A stretch of DNA of 64,000 nucleotides from Leptoclinus maculatus (taxonomy: Eukaryota > Chordata > Actinopteri > Perciformes > Stichaeidae), in the NCBI GenBank assembly GCA_032191485.1, contig JAVDOI010000012.1, positions 15,277,140 through 15,341,139 of the forward strand, given 5' to 3'. The notes beneath the pieces were generated by a model. It had not been told where the DNA came from. It saw nothing but the letters and a program-made list of their open reading frames with translations, and did no database searches. Below, in pieces: positions 40,850 through 52,397 of the stretch; the first letter of the stretch is position 1; each line of letters starts with the position of its first letter. The position numbers were made by a program, and so were the translations under genes.

Positions 40850-43341
40850 TCACGGATCTGCCTCTGGGGTTTGACGACCCCCATCCTTAGCCTTGATTTG
40901 GAGCCAGGCGTCTCCCAGCGCCTTGGCAAAGTGGTCATCCACTGAGTCTGTGATGGACACCGAGTTGGACACGGCCTCCGCTTCTTTGTAGTTTTTTCCA
41001 AGGCTGCGACGGAAGTGCTCCTCAATCACAGGATCGCATTCTGTGTTAGCTAAAACAACAACATGTGTGGGGTTATCAGCAAGCAATGTCATACTACTTT
41101 ATAGGCATCAGATGACAGGGTGTGTATGGTAATGATCGGGGCTTACCATTGGTCTTCATGGGATCAGTAGGTGGGCTGGGGGAACAGCCATTCATGTGGC
41201 AGTGAGAGAGGTTACAATTGCGGTTGCTCGCAGGGGCACAGGTAATAACGGAGGGACGATTCTATAGGTGGAAAAAAATACAAACAATCAGCGAACAGAC
41301 TCAGTACCATGTAAGTGTTGGTACACTCCTTATTGATCTCCTTGAGACTTGTAGATGCCAGATACAGATATCTGCAAACATGCAGAAGGGGTTCACACAA
41401 CAATGGCGACTTCACGACAGCAAGAAAATATTTGGTTGAACGGGAGAAAGTCAAAAAGAGAAAACGTGTGCGAACGTCTAACTAAAGCAGGGCCGAGAAC
41501 GGGAAATGCAGAAAGATGAGAAGCATCGACGAGGTGAGCCATCGCGCTGCGGCCTACACAGTCACACATTTTACACAGCAAGCAGAAATACACAGAGGGG
41601 TAAATCGTGTATAACTCTATCACACTTATATAATGAATACCTCATTTAAAGCTTTCATTCTTGTCACTGTGAACCTCAGATGTCAGTGTACCTTCCATAA
41701 GTGTTGACGTTGAAGTTGACGTACCTGCTGCCGCTCTACAGTCCCACCAATGACAGACCTCTCTCTGGACCCGACGACAACGTCGTGGCTGCTTTTGGTC
41801 AGAGCCAGAGGCTGGTCTACAGCATAGCTAGCAATGGAAGCGTACAGGTGGTTCCCATGAAGACCGTTGGGGGAGGAAGAAGTAATGTGCTCCACAGGAC
41901 TGTGACCGAGGCTCCAGTGCTCATTACGATTGTCTCCAGCAGAGGGACGGGCCCTACACAAAGAGCACAAAATTAATTTATGCCACCAAAAAGTTTCACC
42001 TTTTCATTCACAATTCATACACCAGCTGTCGCGTCTCATGTCTATAAACAGATGGCAGCACACAGCGTAGACTGGGGGGTGTCTTGTTAGTCCTTTTTTT
42101 GTGTGCACCCCATTGGTCATTGTAGGCATCCCTCAGAATTACTTTAACATTATACGCATGATGTGCCAGTAATCTAAGTTGTCTCTTTAAATCATGACGC
42201 TTTAGAGCTTGAAGGTGGTCTTTGCATTCCACCAGAATTAAGAATGTACGGTTATGCTCAGACTTTTGTTTGATAATCTCAAACTGGACTGTTTCAGGTT
42301 GAATGTTTTTTTTTTTTTTAGGCACTTACAGCTGAGTGGCAAACAATCTGCTCATTTTGGTCATGTGGTCATCGTCACAGTTGATTCGGTCGTCCATTTG
42401 TTCTTCGCCATACTTCCGTTTGCTTGGGCAGTGTTGAGGAGGCCCAGTCATCTTGGACATAGCAGTGGGCTGGGAGGGCGTCCTGGACTCATCTGTGGGA
42501 AAGGAATCAGCAGAACAAATGATCGAAAAGTACATAACTTCACATTGAACAATAACTACTATAGCTTAATATGGCTACATATGTATATATGACCATTTGA
42601 AAATAGTTCCCCCAAAAATATTTGAATAATGTCACTTGGCCAGGGACATGCATTCAAGAAATCATAGATTAACCAGATGTACAGTTCCTGGAAAATGCAA
42701 CTAAACTGTTATCCAGATGACCCTGCTGACACCCCAAATATGAAAAGGTCTTTGTTTAGTTTTCACAGATAGAATCGGCTTCTGATTGGAAAGTCAAGTC
42801 AATCGAGCAATGTGCAAGAGAGTCATTTCTTCTGTTGTAAAATCAACTTCTAATTATGAAATTCTGTGTGCAAAAACAACAACAATAACGGTTATTGTTA
42901 ATATATTTCTTTGGCAAAACTGTGTTTGCAATAACTGTTTATAACATAATAAATATGAGGGTTTGAGGTAACTTATGATAGTATTTCCGGTATTAAGAAT
43001 GTAACGTTAAGAGTTGTAGTCTTCTTCACTAAGAAGTTAAACACACGCACCAGCACCCACTTATACCCAGTTTAATGGCACCTTGCAGACTCATTTTGCA
43101 TGAAAATTGACAGAATGTTGTGGGCTTGACTAGAGCCGTAGTGTTGGAAAAAGTTAGCTAATCGCAACCAAAACACGGAGGAATTGATGTTGGTAACGTT
43201 AGTAAGTTAAAAAACAGAATAATACCACATAACAACGCGCAAATAATGCTAAAACTAACCTTCGTAGTGCAGTCGCCCGATGTTATTGTTCATCTTGTCC
43301 AGGAACTGAGAGTTCAACAGGTCCATTCTAGTGAAGAGCAT
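40850..43341 (-). CDS. vgll4: Transcription cofactor vestigial-like 4
   Basis: Nuclear cofactor that binds TEAD factors and competes with YAP. Five minus-strand coding exons join in phase: 43341-43260, 42492-42330, 41953-41725, 41261-41147, 41049-40850 (789 nt, 262 residues). The N-terminus (MLFTRMDLLNSQFLDKMNNN) matches the short alternative human VGLL4 isoform, so this start is well supported. A basic SKRKYG plus acidic segment ending KMSRLF corresponds to the conserved VGLL4 nuclear region. HGNHLYASIAS and QPLALTK follow, then ERQQNRPSVITC and RNCNLSHC. Two Tondu TEAD-binding motifs close the protein: DPVIEEHFRRSLG (about 202-214) and VDDHFAKALGDAW (about 233-245), the hallmark of VGLL4 among VGLL proteins. 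Length is close to human isoforms (286-296). It is divergent from syn2. Upstream alternative promoters encoding other N-termini, known in mammals, were not found. Confidence 0.95.
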
Positions 43342-43416
43342 CTACACGGACAGGCTAGTTGCTAACATCGGTGTTAGCAAGATACACCAGCGAAGGCAAC
43401 ACTAAAAAGTTATATC
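43342..43416 (-). other. vgll4: vgll4 5' UTR in first coding exon
   Basis: On the minus strand the acceptor ctctcttcttcag|GATATA places the exon start at 43416, followed by 75 nt of leader and the ATG at 43341-43339. Confidence 0.6.
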
Positions 43417-43499
43417 CTGAAGAAGAGAGAATTTGGGACAAACAGAGAGTAAAGGAGAGAGTTAACTTGGCTTGAAGCAATTTGATGAAAATCGTCTTC

Positions 43500-43900
43500 C
43501 TTGACGTTAGCGGTTAACGTTAGCTGGCTGGCATCCTGACGTTAACTCCGAGGCTAGCAGTACTGCTAACGTTAGCTACACACGTAACTAGCAGTACTGC
43601 TAACGTTAGCTACACACGTAACTTAAGCTAAGCTAACCTCTCCGGTGTGAGGCTAGCTTTAAACAGCTACAATTTACGAGTTAGTGTTAGTTAGATACTA
43701 CAGTTAAAATCTCTGACTTTGATGGTTACTTTTACAATAGTTTTACACATATCGTTACAGTGTTTAGCTAACTTATCTTAGCTAACACGGAGCTAACAAA
43801 CTAGCCAGCTACCTTTAAGTTAGCTAACAGTTACGCTACTCCACAACTTTGTAGCTAGTTAACGCTGGTTTGTTTCAAAGGTCCCAAATTCAACTGACGT
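43500..43900. repeat. GTTAGCTAAC-rich segment with a 34-bp tandem duplication
   Basis: Words GCTAACGTTAGC, AACGTTAGCTA and TTAGCTAAC recur many times in this vgll4 first intron. Within it a 34-bp unit (CTAGCAGTACTGCTAACGTT then AGCTACACACGTAA) is perfectly duplicated at 43554-43587 and 43588-43621. Similar wording appears at 58370-58575. Confidence 0.85.
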
Positions 43901-44071
43901 TTAGCAAAGACGAATAAACGTTGAACCAAACGCTAACACACCGAGCTAGTCTGTGACAACAACATTCAAAAGAAGCGTAACCTTAAAAGTTAATGTTACT
44001 CACTTCATCAACAACACTAGCTTTACAGCCACAACATCACCATAGTTAGCCCACAGCTTGCTGTTACTCAC

Positions 44072-44150
44072 AGCACCGGTCCTCAAACAAAAGAGTGGAG
44101 AGCGGCCCTGGCGGGGACGAAGTTAGCCGCGTTTAGAGATCCGATGACAA
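44072..44150 (-). other. vgll4: Candidate vgll4 non-coding first exon
   Basis: A GC-rich minus-strand segment (CCCCGCCAGGGCCGCTCTCC) ends at the donor GTGCT|gtgagtaac, with the boundary at 44072, about 0.65 kb upstream of the next exon. The transcription start is not visible; the 5' limit is approximate. Confidence 0.4.
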
Positions 44151-44159
44151 TCAGCTAAA

Positions 44160-46600
44160 AGGTGCATTTATTCCGGATGAATTCTGTATGGAGGTCTGCC
44201 TATTACCAATGCAACCAATACTATTTACAATGAACTTCATGCAGCAACACAGCACTGCAAAAGTTGATGCTTTAGCTCACATAAAAAGTTTAATATTTAA
44301 CTCGAACATAGCAAAAGTTTGACACCCAACTCTTTATCGACAAAACAAAGCATGATGTTTTAATAACTGACGTCTATGGAATTACAAATAAAAACCTCTT
44401 GTATGAGCAATAAACAACACAAATGCAAGTATACATAATACTTTGTCACAGTATTACGCTGTCATATCTTATGTATATTAATGTTGTGTTCTCATATATT
44501 ATATTATATAGGTGGAGGCTTCACCCAGTGGGCTTTCTGCCTCTTCCTGCACTAGGATATTATTTATCTCTGTTTGTGTATTTTTTTTAAAATTGTGCAA
44601 AATAAACTAAACTAAAATGCTTAATTTAGGGGGATGTACTGTTGTTCTCATCTATATACATCTGACTTATATTTTCACTTCAGGGGAGGTTGGTGTGGAT
44701 GTTCACTACACCACTACTACCAGCTGATGTCACCCTAGTATCCACTATCCATGCATAAGATTCAGCACATGATGGTGCAGCTTTTCTCAAGCCTATGTAC
44801 AAGTACTATTTAAGACTGTCCTTATCACTGTCCTTTATGAGCAATATTTAAAAAGAAAATGAGACCTTGATATTCAGGTAAGATGGTATCTTCATCCTAT
44901 ACTGTCCTTCATATTAAGACGTACAACGGCATTTATTTTTATACACCAAAATCACAAATGTTGCCTCAAAGGGCTTTACAATCTGTACAACTTAAAAACA
45001 ACAACAAAGACAAAATCCCACGTCCTTTAACAGGAGAAAAAAAAATCAAAAGTTATGCAACAGATATTGTGTATGAACAGTAACCAGGCAGAGTGACAGT
45101 AAAATTACAATATGAAGAAACAGAATGACAATATTATAGTGCAAACATACAAGCTATAATTAGCTGGAGTTTGTCACTGTCATGTCATGGAAAAAACTCC
45201 TCTATTCATGTGAAGCTCAGCTTTGACAAATGGTATTATTGTTGTTGTTTTTTAGGATGATTTAATATTGTATTACCAATTCTATTTTCTGTTCCATTTG
45301 CTAGAAACAGAAGAGTTTGTGACGTTGTACAAATATACATACAGTTAATTTACTTGAAATTGTTAAAATATATATATATATATAAAGTATATATATATAT
45401 AGAATGTATAGAATATATAGACATTTATAGATCAAACAAATTCAATAGACAACGCATTATATTTCAACGTCCTAGCTTTGGACCACATATTGTTAATTTA
45501 TTTAAAGTGTCCACAAGTTCAACTGTTATACAGCTTATGCACCGTAGGTTTGAGTCTTTCTGTGCAAGTAGCCTGATGCTATATTTACCACATTTTATCT
45601 AATCACCTATTATCCTGACGGTGGCCTGTGCCTGTCAGTGCAGTTTGAATCTCCTGATGGCCGAGGGAGTTTGCTCAAAGATCAGCTTTTTAACCAGCCC
45701 AGCAGATTTCACTAGTGTGATGACACCGGTCAACTAGCAGCTTCATGGTTGTTTGGTAGAAAAATATATATTCATGCTGACGATTAAAGATTCCATTGCC
45801 TTAGAATTAAGATGTATAACTCCTCAGTTTTTCCCTTAAGCGTCAATGTTTGTGTGTTTCAGATTTGCATGAACTGTGCAGCCCCCCCCCCTTGACCAGT
45901 AAGTGGGATTGATGTGTTATTGATCTGTTTCCTGAGACATGGAGCTCTGTGATGGTTTCATCACACAGCGTTAGTTCCTTCATATTCCTTGTATATACCA
46001 ATTAAAACAGCAGTCTATTAATGCATTATAAGGAGGAGTTCCAGTGACAGTCTGTTTGCTTCCTCATAAGGTTTTTTTGAGTTCAAAATTAGTAATGAAG
46101 TTGTTCATGAACACTTTTTTTTAAAGATATCTGCTTTTTATCATATTTTTTGTGAAGTGGCAGATCATTTAGTACCCAATAAATATTGCAAGCAGTAATT
46201 TTGTGTACAGAAGTTAATGTTTAAATGAAAATGTAATAGCAGATAATGATAAACTTTGCCACCCACAGTGGACAAGTGCTGCTGAAGTAAAGCGTGTCTT
46301 GTTGGCAAATTGTAGTTTGTAAAATTGTAAACGTAAGTGGCTATATCAATCAATTAAGAGAGAGGATTTACTGCATGCATTTGAGTCTCAGGGGACTGCT
46401 GCTGACGTCTTCTCATTCAACATTGCCCACTAGTCCAAACAGCCATTTTAGATTTCACGGCTGCGTTTCACACACACAGAGACACTGTGCATGGACACAG
46501 GGCAGAACAAAAACCCCACATAGAACAGCGGGAGCCGGAGTATGGCTATTATGATGTAGTACTCTATACCCTCTTGCACTTACATAGGAAACTCCTCTAT
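44160..46600. other. Spacer between divergent vgll4 and syn2
   Basis: AT-rich, with TA-repeat patches at 45368-45420 and a C-run at 45883-45891. No tamm41 exon was recognised, although TAMM41 lies between VGLL4 and SYN2 in human. Confidence 0.55.
44935..45040. repeat. Dispersed repeat copy A
   Basis: CCTCAAAGGGCTTTACAATC is shared with CCTCAGAGGGCTTTACAATA at 60478-60497 in the same orientation, followed by related sequence rich in AAAC and CCTTT. I recognise this word as a frequent fish dispersed repeat. Confidence 0.5.
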
Positions 46601-46619
46601 TTTATATGCAGTGGTTCAA

Positions 46620-46946
46620 AGAAGCATGACGCCTATGAGGCAGCAGGGAATGGGGGAGGGGTAGGGAAGGCAGGCAGGCACGGCAGTTAGACTGGAGGAG
46701 AGGAGAGAACTAGATGAGGGAGGAGAGGCACAGCCTGGGCATCATTTGCAATGCTTGGGGAACGCACAGGGAAGACGGGATTGGTCGAGGGAGAGTGTCG
46801 CGTCACCGCCAGTGAGGGGGAGCTCTGAGGATGCTCGCTGGGAGTTTGCATTGAGAGCTCAGCCATTATCGGCTGTACACTGGGAACGGGGACTCCTCTG
46901 CAGAATCATTTTCCTTGTTGACTCTTCTCCCTTCTGAGCTGCAGCC
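46620..46946 (+). promoter_or_regulatory. syn2: syn2 promoter / 5' UTR region
   Basis: A GA-rich then GC-richer stretch directly upstream of the ATG. No TATA box at a useful distance and no canonical RE1 element was seen. The transcription start cannot be placed. Confidence 0.4.
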
Positions 46947-49900
46947 ATGAATTATTTGCGTCGGCGCCTCTCGGACAGCACGTTCATCTCCAACCTGCCC
47001 AATGGCTACATGACCGACCTCCAGAGGCCTGACGGCACTCAGCCTGCTCCACCTGCCTCCCCCACCCCAGCCAAGTCTCCTACAACCGGGCCCACTCCCC
47101 CAGCCACTTCCCCTGCTCCAGAGAGGAAACCCCAGCCGTCCCAGTCCTCCGGAGCGGGCTTCTTCAGCTCCATCACCAACGTTGTAAAGCAGACAGCTGC
47201 CTCAGCGGGGCTAGTGGAGCAGACCCAAGTCACGACACCTAAGAAGTTCAAGAGCCTCCTGGTAATTGACGAACCACAACAGGAGTGGTAAGGCAATGTG
47301 TTGCTCTACTCTGTCCCCTCGCATCCTTTCTGGGCTGTGTATCGTTTGTTTGCTCGTCCTTCATGTTGATTTGTCTCCACGTGACTCCTTTGATGTAACA
47401 GTGAGGTAAAGGGTTAAAGAACCACTGAAACAACATGCATCATGCACCCTGCGGATGAGAATGGGCACTGCTGCTGTGGTTTGATGGTCCAGCGTGCCAG
47501 TGTTACGGTAATACAACGAGGCAGCCAATGCTTGAGCAAATACGGTCCATTGATTCACAGCGGTAATGACATTACACCAAGATGGATGCTTTTTATTGTC
47601 CTCTACTCTGTCTGTGTAGTAAGATGGGCTTTTCTCTGGCATTGTTTTGTTGTACATAACTGGTCCATTAACTAAAATAATTGATAGTATTGTCATGTAA
47701 TGTTGCCATTTTAAAAATAGATGTTCCACAGGTTGTGCATAAGTGGGAAATGTACATTATTTCTTTGGAGGCAGTCTAAATAAATACTGCAGTGCTTTCC
47801 CTCCATCAATGGGGTTTCCCCCCGCTCACGGATAGGAGGTCACATGACATGCCCTGCACTGACACGATTGTAATCAACTGCGGCACATAGTGCATAGGGC
47901 TCCATTAGCCGATCATACAAGTGGTGTGCAGTAGATAGGTAAGTAAAACATATAGTGAAATTAAATAGCATCATCCGCATGGTTATATTTCTCATCCAGC
48001 TTTGAGATGGGACCATTGCGTCATTAATGTGAAGAGTACAGGCTTCACGTTAAGGCATTTAAGCCGTTGCACTGACAGGTAATGTCCTGGGGGATCTTAC
48101 TCAGAGGTAGCTTTAAACAAGCGTCTCTGTCAGTCAACTGTGGTGCAGATTTAAAGTGCTCTGAACGAGTATGCACACAGAATTAGAGGAAACTATTTAT
48201 TTTGAGACGGATATCTTGTCGAAAAAAGTACAGAATATGGTGATTCTATCCCCACACGATCAACACTTGTTTGCACAGCTGACATATTTTCCACAGCAAT
48301 GTGTGTGTGCTGGAGCTGTGCAGCTGGATACCCCACATCATTGCCCAGTCCTTCTATGTGACTTACATTTTCTCCTATTGTGTAGAATTTATGGACATTA
48401 TTATGCCTCATTTTTTTTTTTTTTTAATAGTGCAATACATATGACCAGCATGAAAACAAACAAATGAAACATATCACACAAGGGGGATAACTAGACTCAA
48501 ACAAAAAAGAGCAAAGCAGCAACTGCGACGGCAACAACAAGAAGAAGAAAAAAGGCATAATGTTTGACTACTTATTGTAGTAGCCTACGCATGTGTTTAG
48601 TGTTCTGCGTGTGTTTCCGTGGGTGGATTGGTTTGCCCCTAAAACACAACACAAATAGTAGGATATCGGCTTCGCTGAGTCAGGAAGGCCTAGCTCGCTG
48701 CAGCCACTTATCCTGTTTTTGTTTTGCAGGACTAGCCATGTTTATAACAGAACCGTTGATCGATATTAATAAGATCAGACCCTCGTCTGCAGGAGGGATG
48801 CCAGCCTTTTGCTTCACTCGTTCCACATTTGTTGTGAGTCGTAAAGCAAGCAGCTTGTTGAGGAATAAGGATTGCAGTGCAGTTCTGGCAGAGGAGCGCA
48901 TTATAATCCATTAAACTAAAACCACGTCATTCACCAAAGGTCATTCCAATTGAGTAGGTTGGGCTGCGAGTGATACCGTTTTTCACACTCCCATTGTCCT
49001 TACTGTCGGCATTTAACCATATCTGATATGAAGTAGTGTCTCCGTATTTGATGAAAAATGTCAAGTGACTTCCTGCGCTGACATTTATTCAAACGCAATG
49101 TCAGTTCCTCGTGTTCATGATCTCCGCAGACTAGCATCGCTCATAATGGTTTCTGGCTTCATTGATGTAATACACATCCACTGCGGAGAATCATTCAAAA
49201 GGGCTTCCTCTGTCTGAGTGCTGCATCTATTTTTCATGACTGCTCAATATCACCGAGTGGGGAGTTGAGCACGAGGCTCGGTTTGTTTTGGTTGCTGTCG
49301 TGCGACCTTTCACCCAGTGGTTGTAAGTCAGTGCGGCAGTACCAGTCAATCAATCTTTGTTTACTCAGTAGTAGTGTCGGTCTGCTTCGTTCACATTCAG
49401 CGTTGTGTAGCTTATAGATGTGTATACGTTGTACCACCGCTCAAAAAGGTATTGTGCATTTAACTATCATTTAAAAAACAAATACCACGTGGATGATTCA
49501 GAGGAGAAGGCGTCAGAAAAAGTGCAGACGTGTCTGAAACGCCACATGCTTTGTATTCAGGTCTCACGCAGGCAGGATGGAAACCGCAAAACAAATACAG
49601 CTGCTGGCAAGCTATAAGAAGATGAAATGCGTCTTCCAGGTTTTTGCTAAACCCCTTAATATCCTCTGTAATGTTGGCACACCTTGAGTCTGACTCTTTA
49701 TGTGCTCTATCTCATTTTGTGATGGGCTGTTTCAAGACTTTTTCTTTTTTCTGTCCGCCCTCCGCAAATGGAAGCCAGAGTGATGAGCTAACACACAGAA
49801 TGAAATCAGGAAAGAGTCCTTCAGACTAATTGCATCTGGCAGATGGCTCGGCCATCAGCATCTATTTTTCAGTTCTAAATGCAAAATGTCTCGCAATTTT

Positions 49901-52305
49901 AGAATCAGCCACATGAAGAAAACAGAGAACATTAATATCAGTATTTGAACAAGGACGTTGTTGTGTAACAGGTCGTGTTGAGGAGAATAGTTAGCTGTAG
50001 GGTAAAACGTGGGCTGATGAAATCATAGAGATTTCCAGAGTTACAGCACAGATAGAGACAGAAGCCCTCCGTCATTCAGACAGCCTTTCTGCTTGTTAGA
50101 TGAAGCTGCCAGGCCTCGAGGGAGGTTTGTTTTGTGCCAGGAATACTGTGCTATAAATTGCTCTTACGACAGGAGGAGCAGATGTTCCACTCTTACCTAT
50201 CAGACTAATGGCCGACGTGTACCGCTCTCTTATGCTCTCCAGATTCTTTTTTGTACTGTGAGCTTAACCTTTTTCAAACATTACTCACGTGTGAGAGTGA
50301 ATGTCAAGCAGACATTCAAATGCAGCACGCAGTCCCGCTAACCAAGCTCTCGGGTGAATCATCTGAATTAAAAAAAGATATTTCACAGTAATAAGAGGAT
50401 TTGGCAATTTGAAAACCTGCAACCATTAATGAAGTCGCTTCATTTTTTTCTTGTCGATATTGACTCACTCTTAAAATCACAAAAGAGGAACACGTTTTTT
50501 GTCTTATTTGGTTTCTCATCTCATTTAATTCAAGTCAAGAGGACACATATTGATTCTTACAAGTGAATGATCCAAGTAAACATCTCAGTGAGCAGTTAGG
50601 CTCAGTGCCCGCAGTTTTATGGCCAGTACGATATAATGATAAAGGCAGAAATATTGCTAATATATAACAATAACGTGGTCGATTTTAACCAGAGGAGCTG
50701 GTTCCTGTCAAACACCAATGCATATTAATGCATAAGAACTGACGGCGTCCTCTTTGAACGTGGGGCTTCCGTGCTCAGCATGCTGAGCTGGGCTCTGCAG
50801 AGTGATCAGACACATTATGCTCCCTCCACACAACCACTCCCCACGCTGACAAAGATTACAATTTAAACAGCAAAATAAAGTCTTTATAGAGGCTTTTTCC
50901 ATGCCTCGTCTCTGTTTGTTTCTCTTGGTGGTGTTTTGGAAGCACTGTCTCAGTTTACAGTATGCATTGGCACAGAGCACAGTGCAGGCTCGGCTTTTCA
51001 TTTTCTCTCTGATTCATATTTGAATGCTTGTTTTCCACCACAGCCAAAAAGTTCCCTGTGCCCCAATTAGATTGGGAATGAATTATTCAGCTTTAGCGCT
51101 GCACTAAATTGGCAGGGAGTGCAGGATACCTGACAGCGGGGTGATACGAACTAAGAGGAAGACGCAGTGAGAACTCCACAGCAGGTGGTCTAAATGTATC
51201 AACACGGCCTTACTGAAACGTGGACATTCTGCAAATCCTGTTCTGTAAAAATGGGTTTCATAATATCCTTCATCGCACCAATTTACACACACGGACTGTT
51301 GCACTGCAGCAGATGGCTGTTAGTATGTGAGCCTGAAGCTGTGGAAAGGAAACCAGAATCAAAATTCAAGGAAAGAGTTATTTTTTGGGCCCCGATTAGT
51401 ATATTGATTTACTGTAGATCACCCGAGTAGTTTCTACAGCTAAAGCTTATGTTGTCAGGCCCATCCCCAGAAAATACACAAAGAAATTAAACTCCTTGTT
51501 AACACCGACAATCGTTCTCTGGCTTCTGCGGCTTCCAATGCCAAAAGAGTTCCACTTCACCAGTGATTTAGGGAGGAAAAAAAGACAAAAAGAAGGGCCC
51601 GCCTGTGTCATTTGTATTCGAGCCAGTAAGACGAGAGACGCTCTGTTTTAAAAAGTGCTGAATCACATCACAAGTGAAGCCATTTTCTGAATAGGAATGT
51701 TACCTGTGCATCGTCCTTTATTAACCCCGCTGCGTGTTACTGCCAGTGGACCAGGCAGTAATTGCACGTGCGTGTGCGTGTGCTGTCGACGGCTTGGCTT
51801 TAAAGATGACGCAGCCTGTAAAAGTGTTGTGATATTTTAGCGCTATCCTCGCTGAAGGGAAGAAGTGTTAGAGAGGCTGTGTATCAGCAGTTTGAAGAAC
51901 GTGAAAGGGAGCATTTTGTCTGCTCTGTATATACACTCAGCATTAATTCACATTCCAGGTTGTTGTCATTATTTCGAACGTAAATCTGTATTTTAGGATT
52001 CCTTATTCTGTTTTTACATTAAGTTGATACATTGTTTCTGTTTTAACCAGGGCCAAATTGTTCCGGGGAAAGAAAATACATGGAGACTACGACATCAAAG
52101 TGGAGCAGGTACGTTCTGCCAAGCCAGTGTTCTCCGTTTTAAATACTCTTGTAAAGAGAAGTCTAAGCACTCTGTCCTCACACACTTCTCAAAATCATTG
52201 ACTCCTCAGGCTGAATTCAGTGAGATCAACATTGTGGCTCACGCCAACGGGACCTGCAACGTTAACATGCAAGTCCTCAGAAATGCTACCAAGGTTATCA
52301 GGTGA

Positions 52306-52397
<92 letters not shown>

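Noticed and set aside
43554..43621. Short direct repeats as a possible CRISPR-like array
   Set aside because: There are only two adjacent copies, no spacers, and the locus is an intron of a vertebrate gene.
46620..46946. RE1/NRSE element in the syn2 promoter, as known for mammalian SYN1
   Set aside because: No pair of half-sites in the right order and near-consensus sequence was found in this interval.
47288..52050. Nested timp gene in syn2 intron 1
   Set aside because: I looked for the Cys-rich N-terminal CxC pattern and further TIMP exons on the minus strand and saw none; short minus frames there are random.
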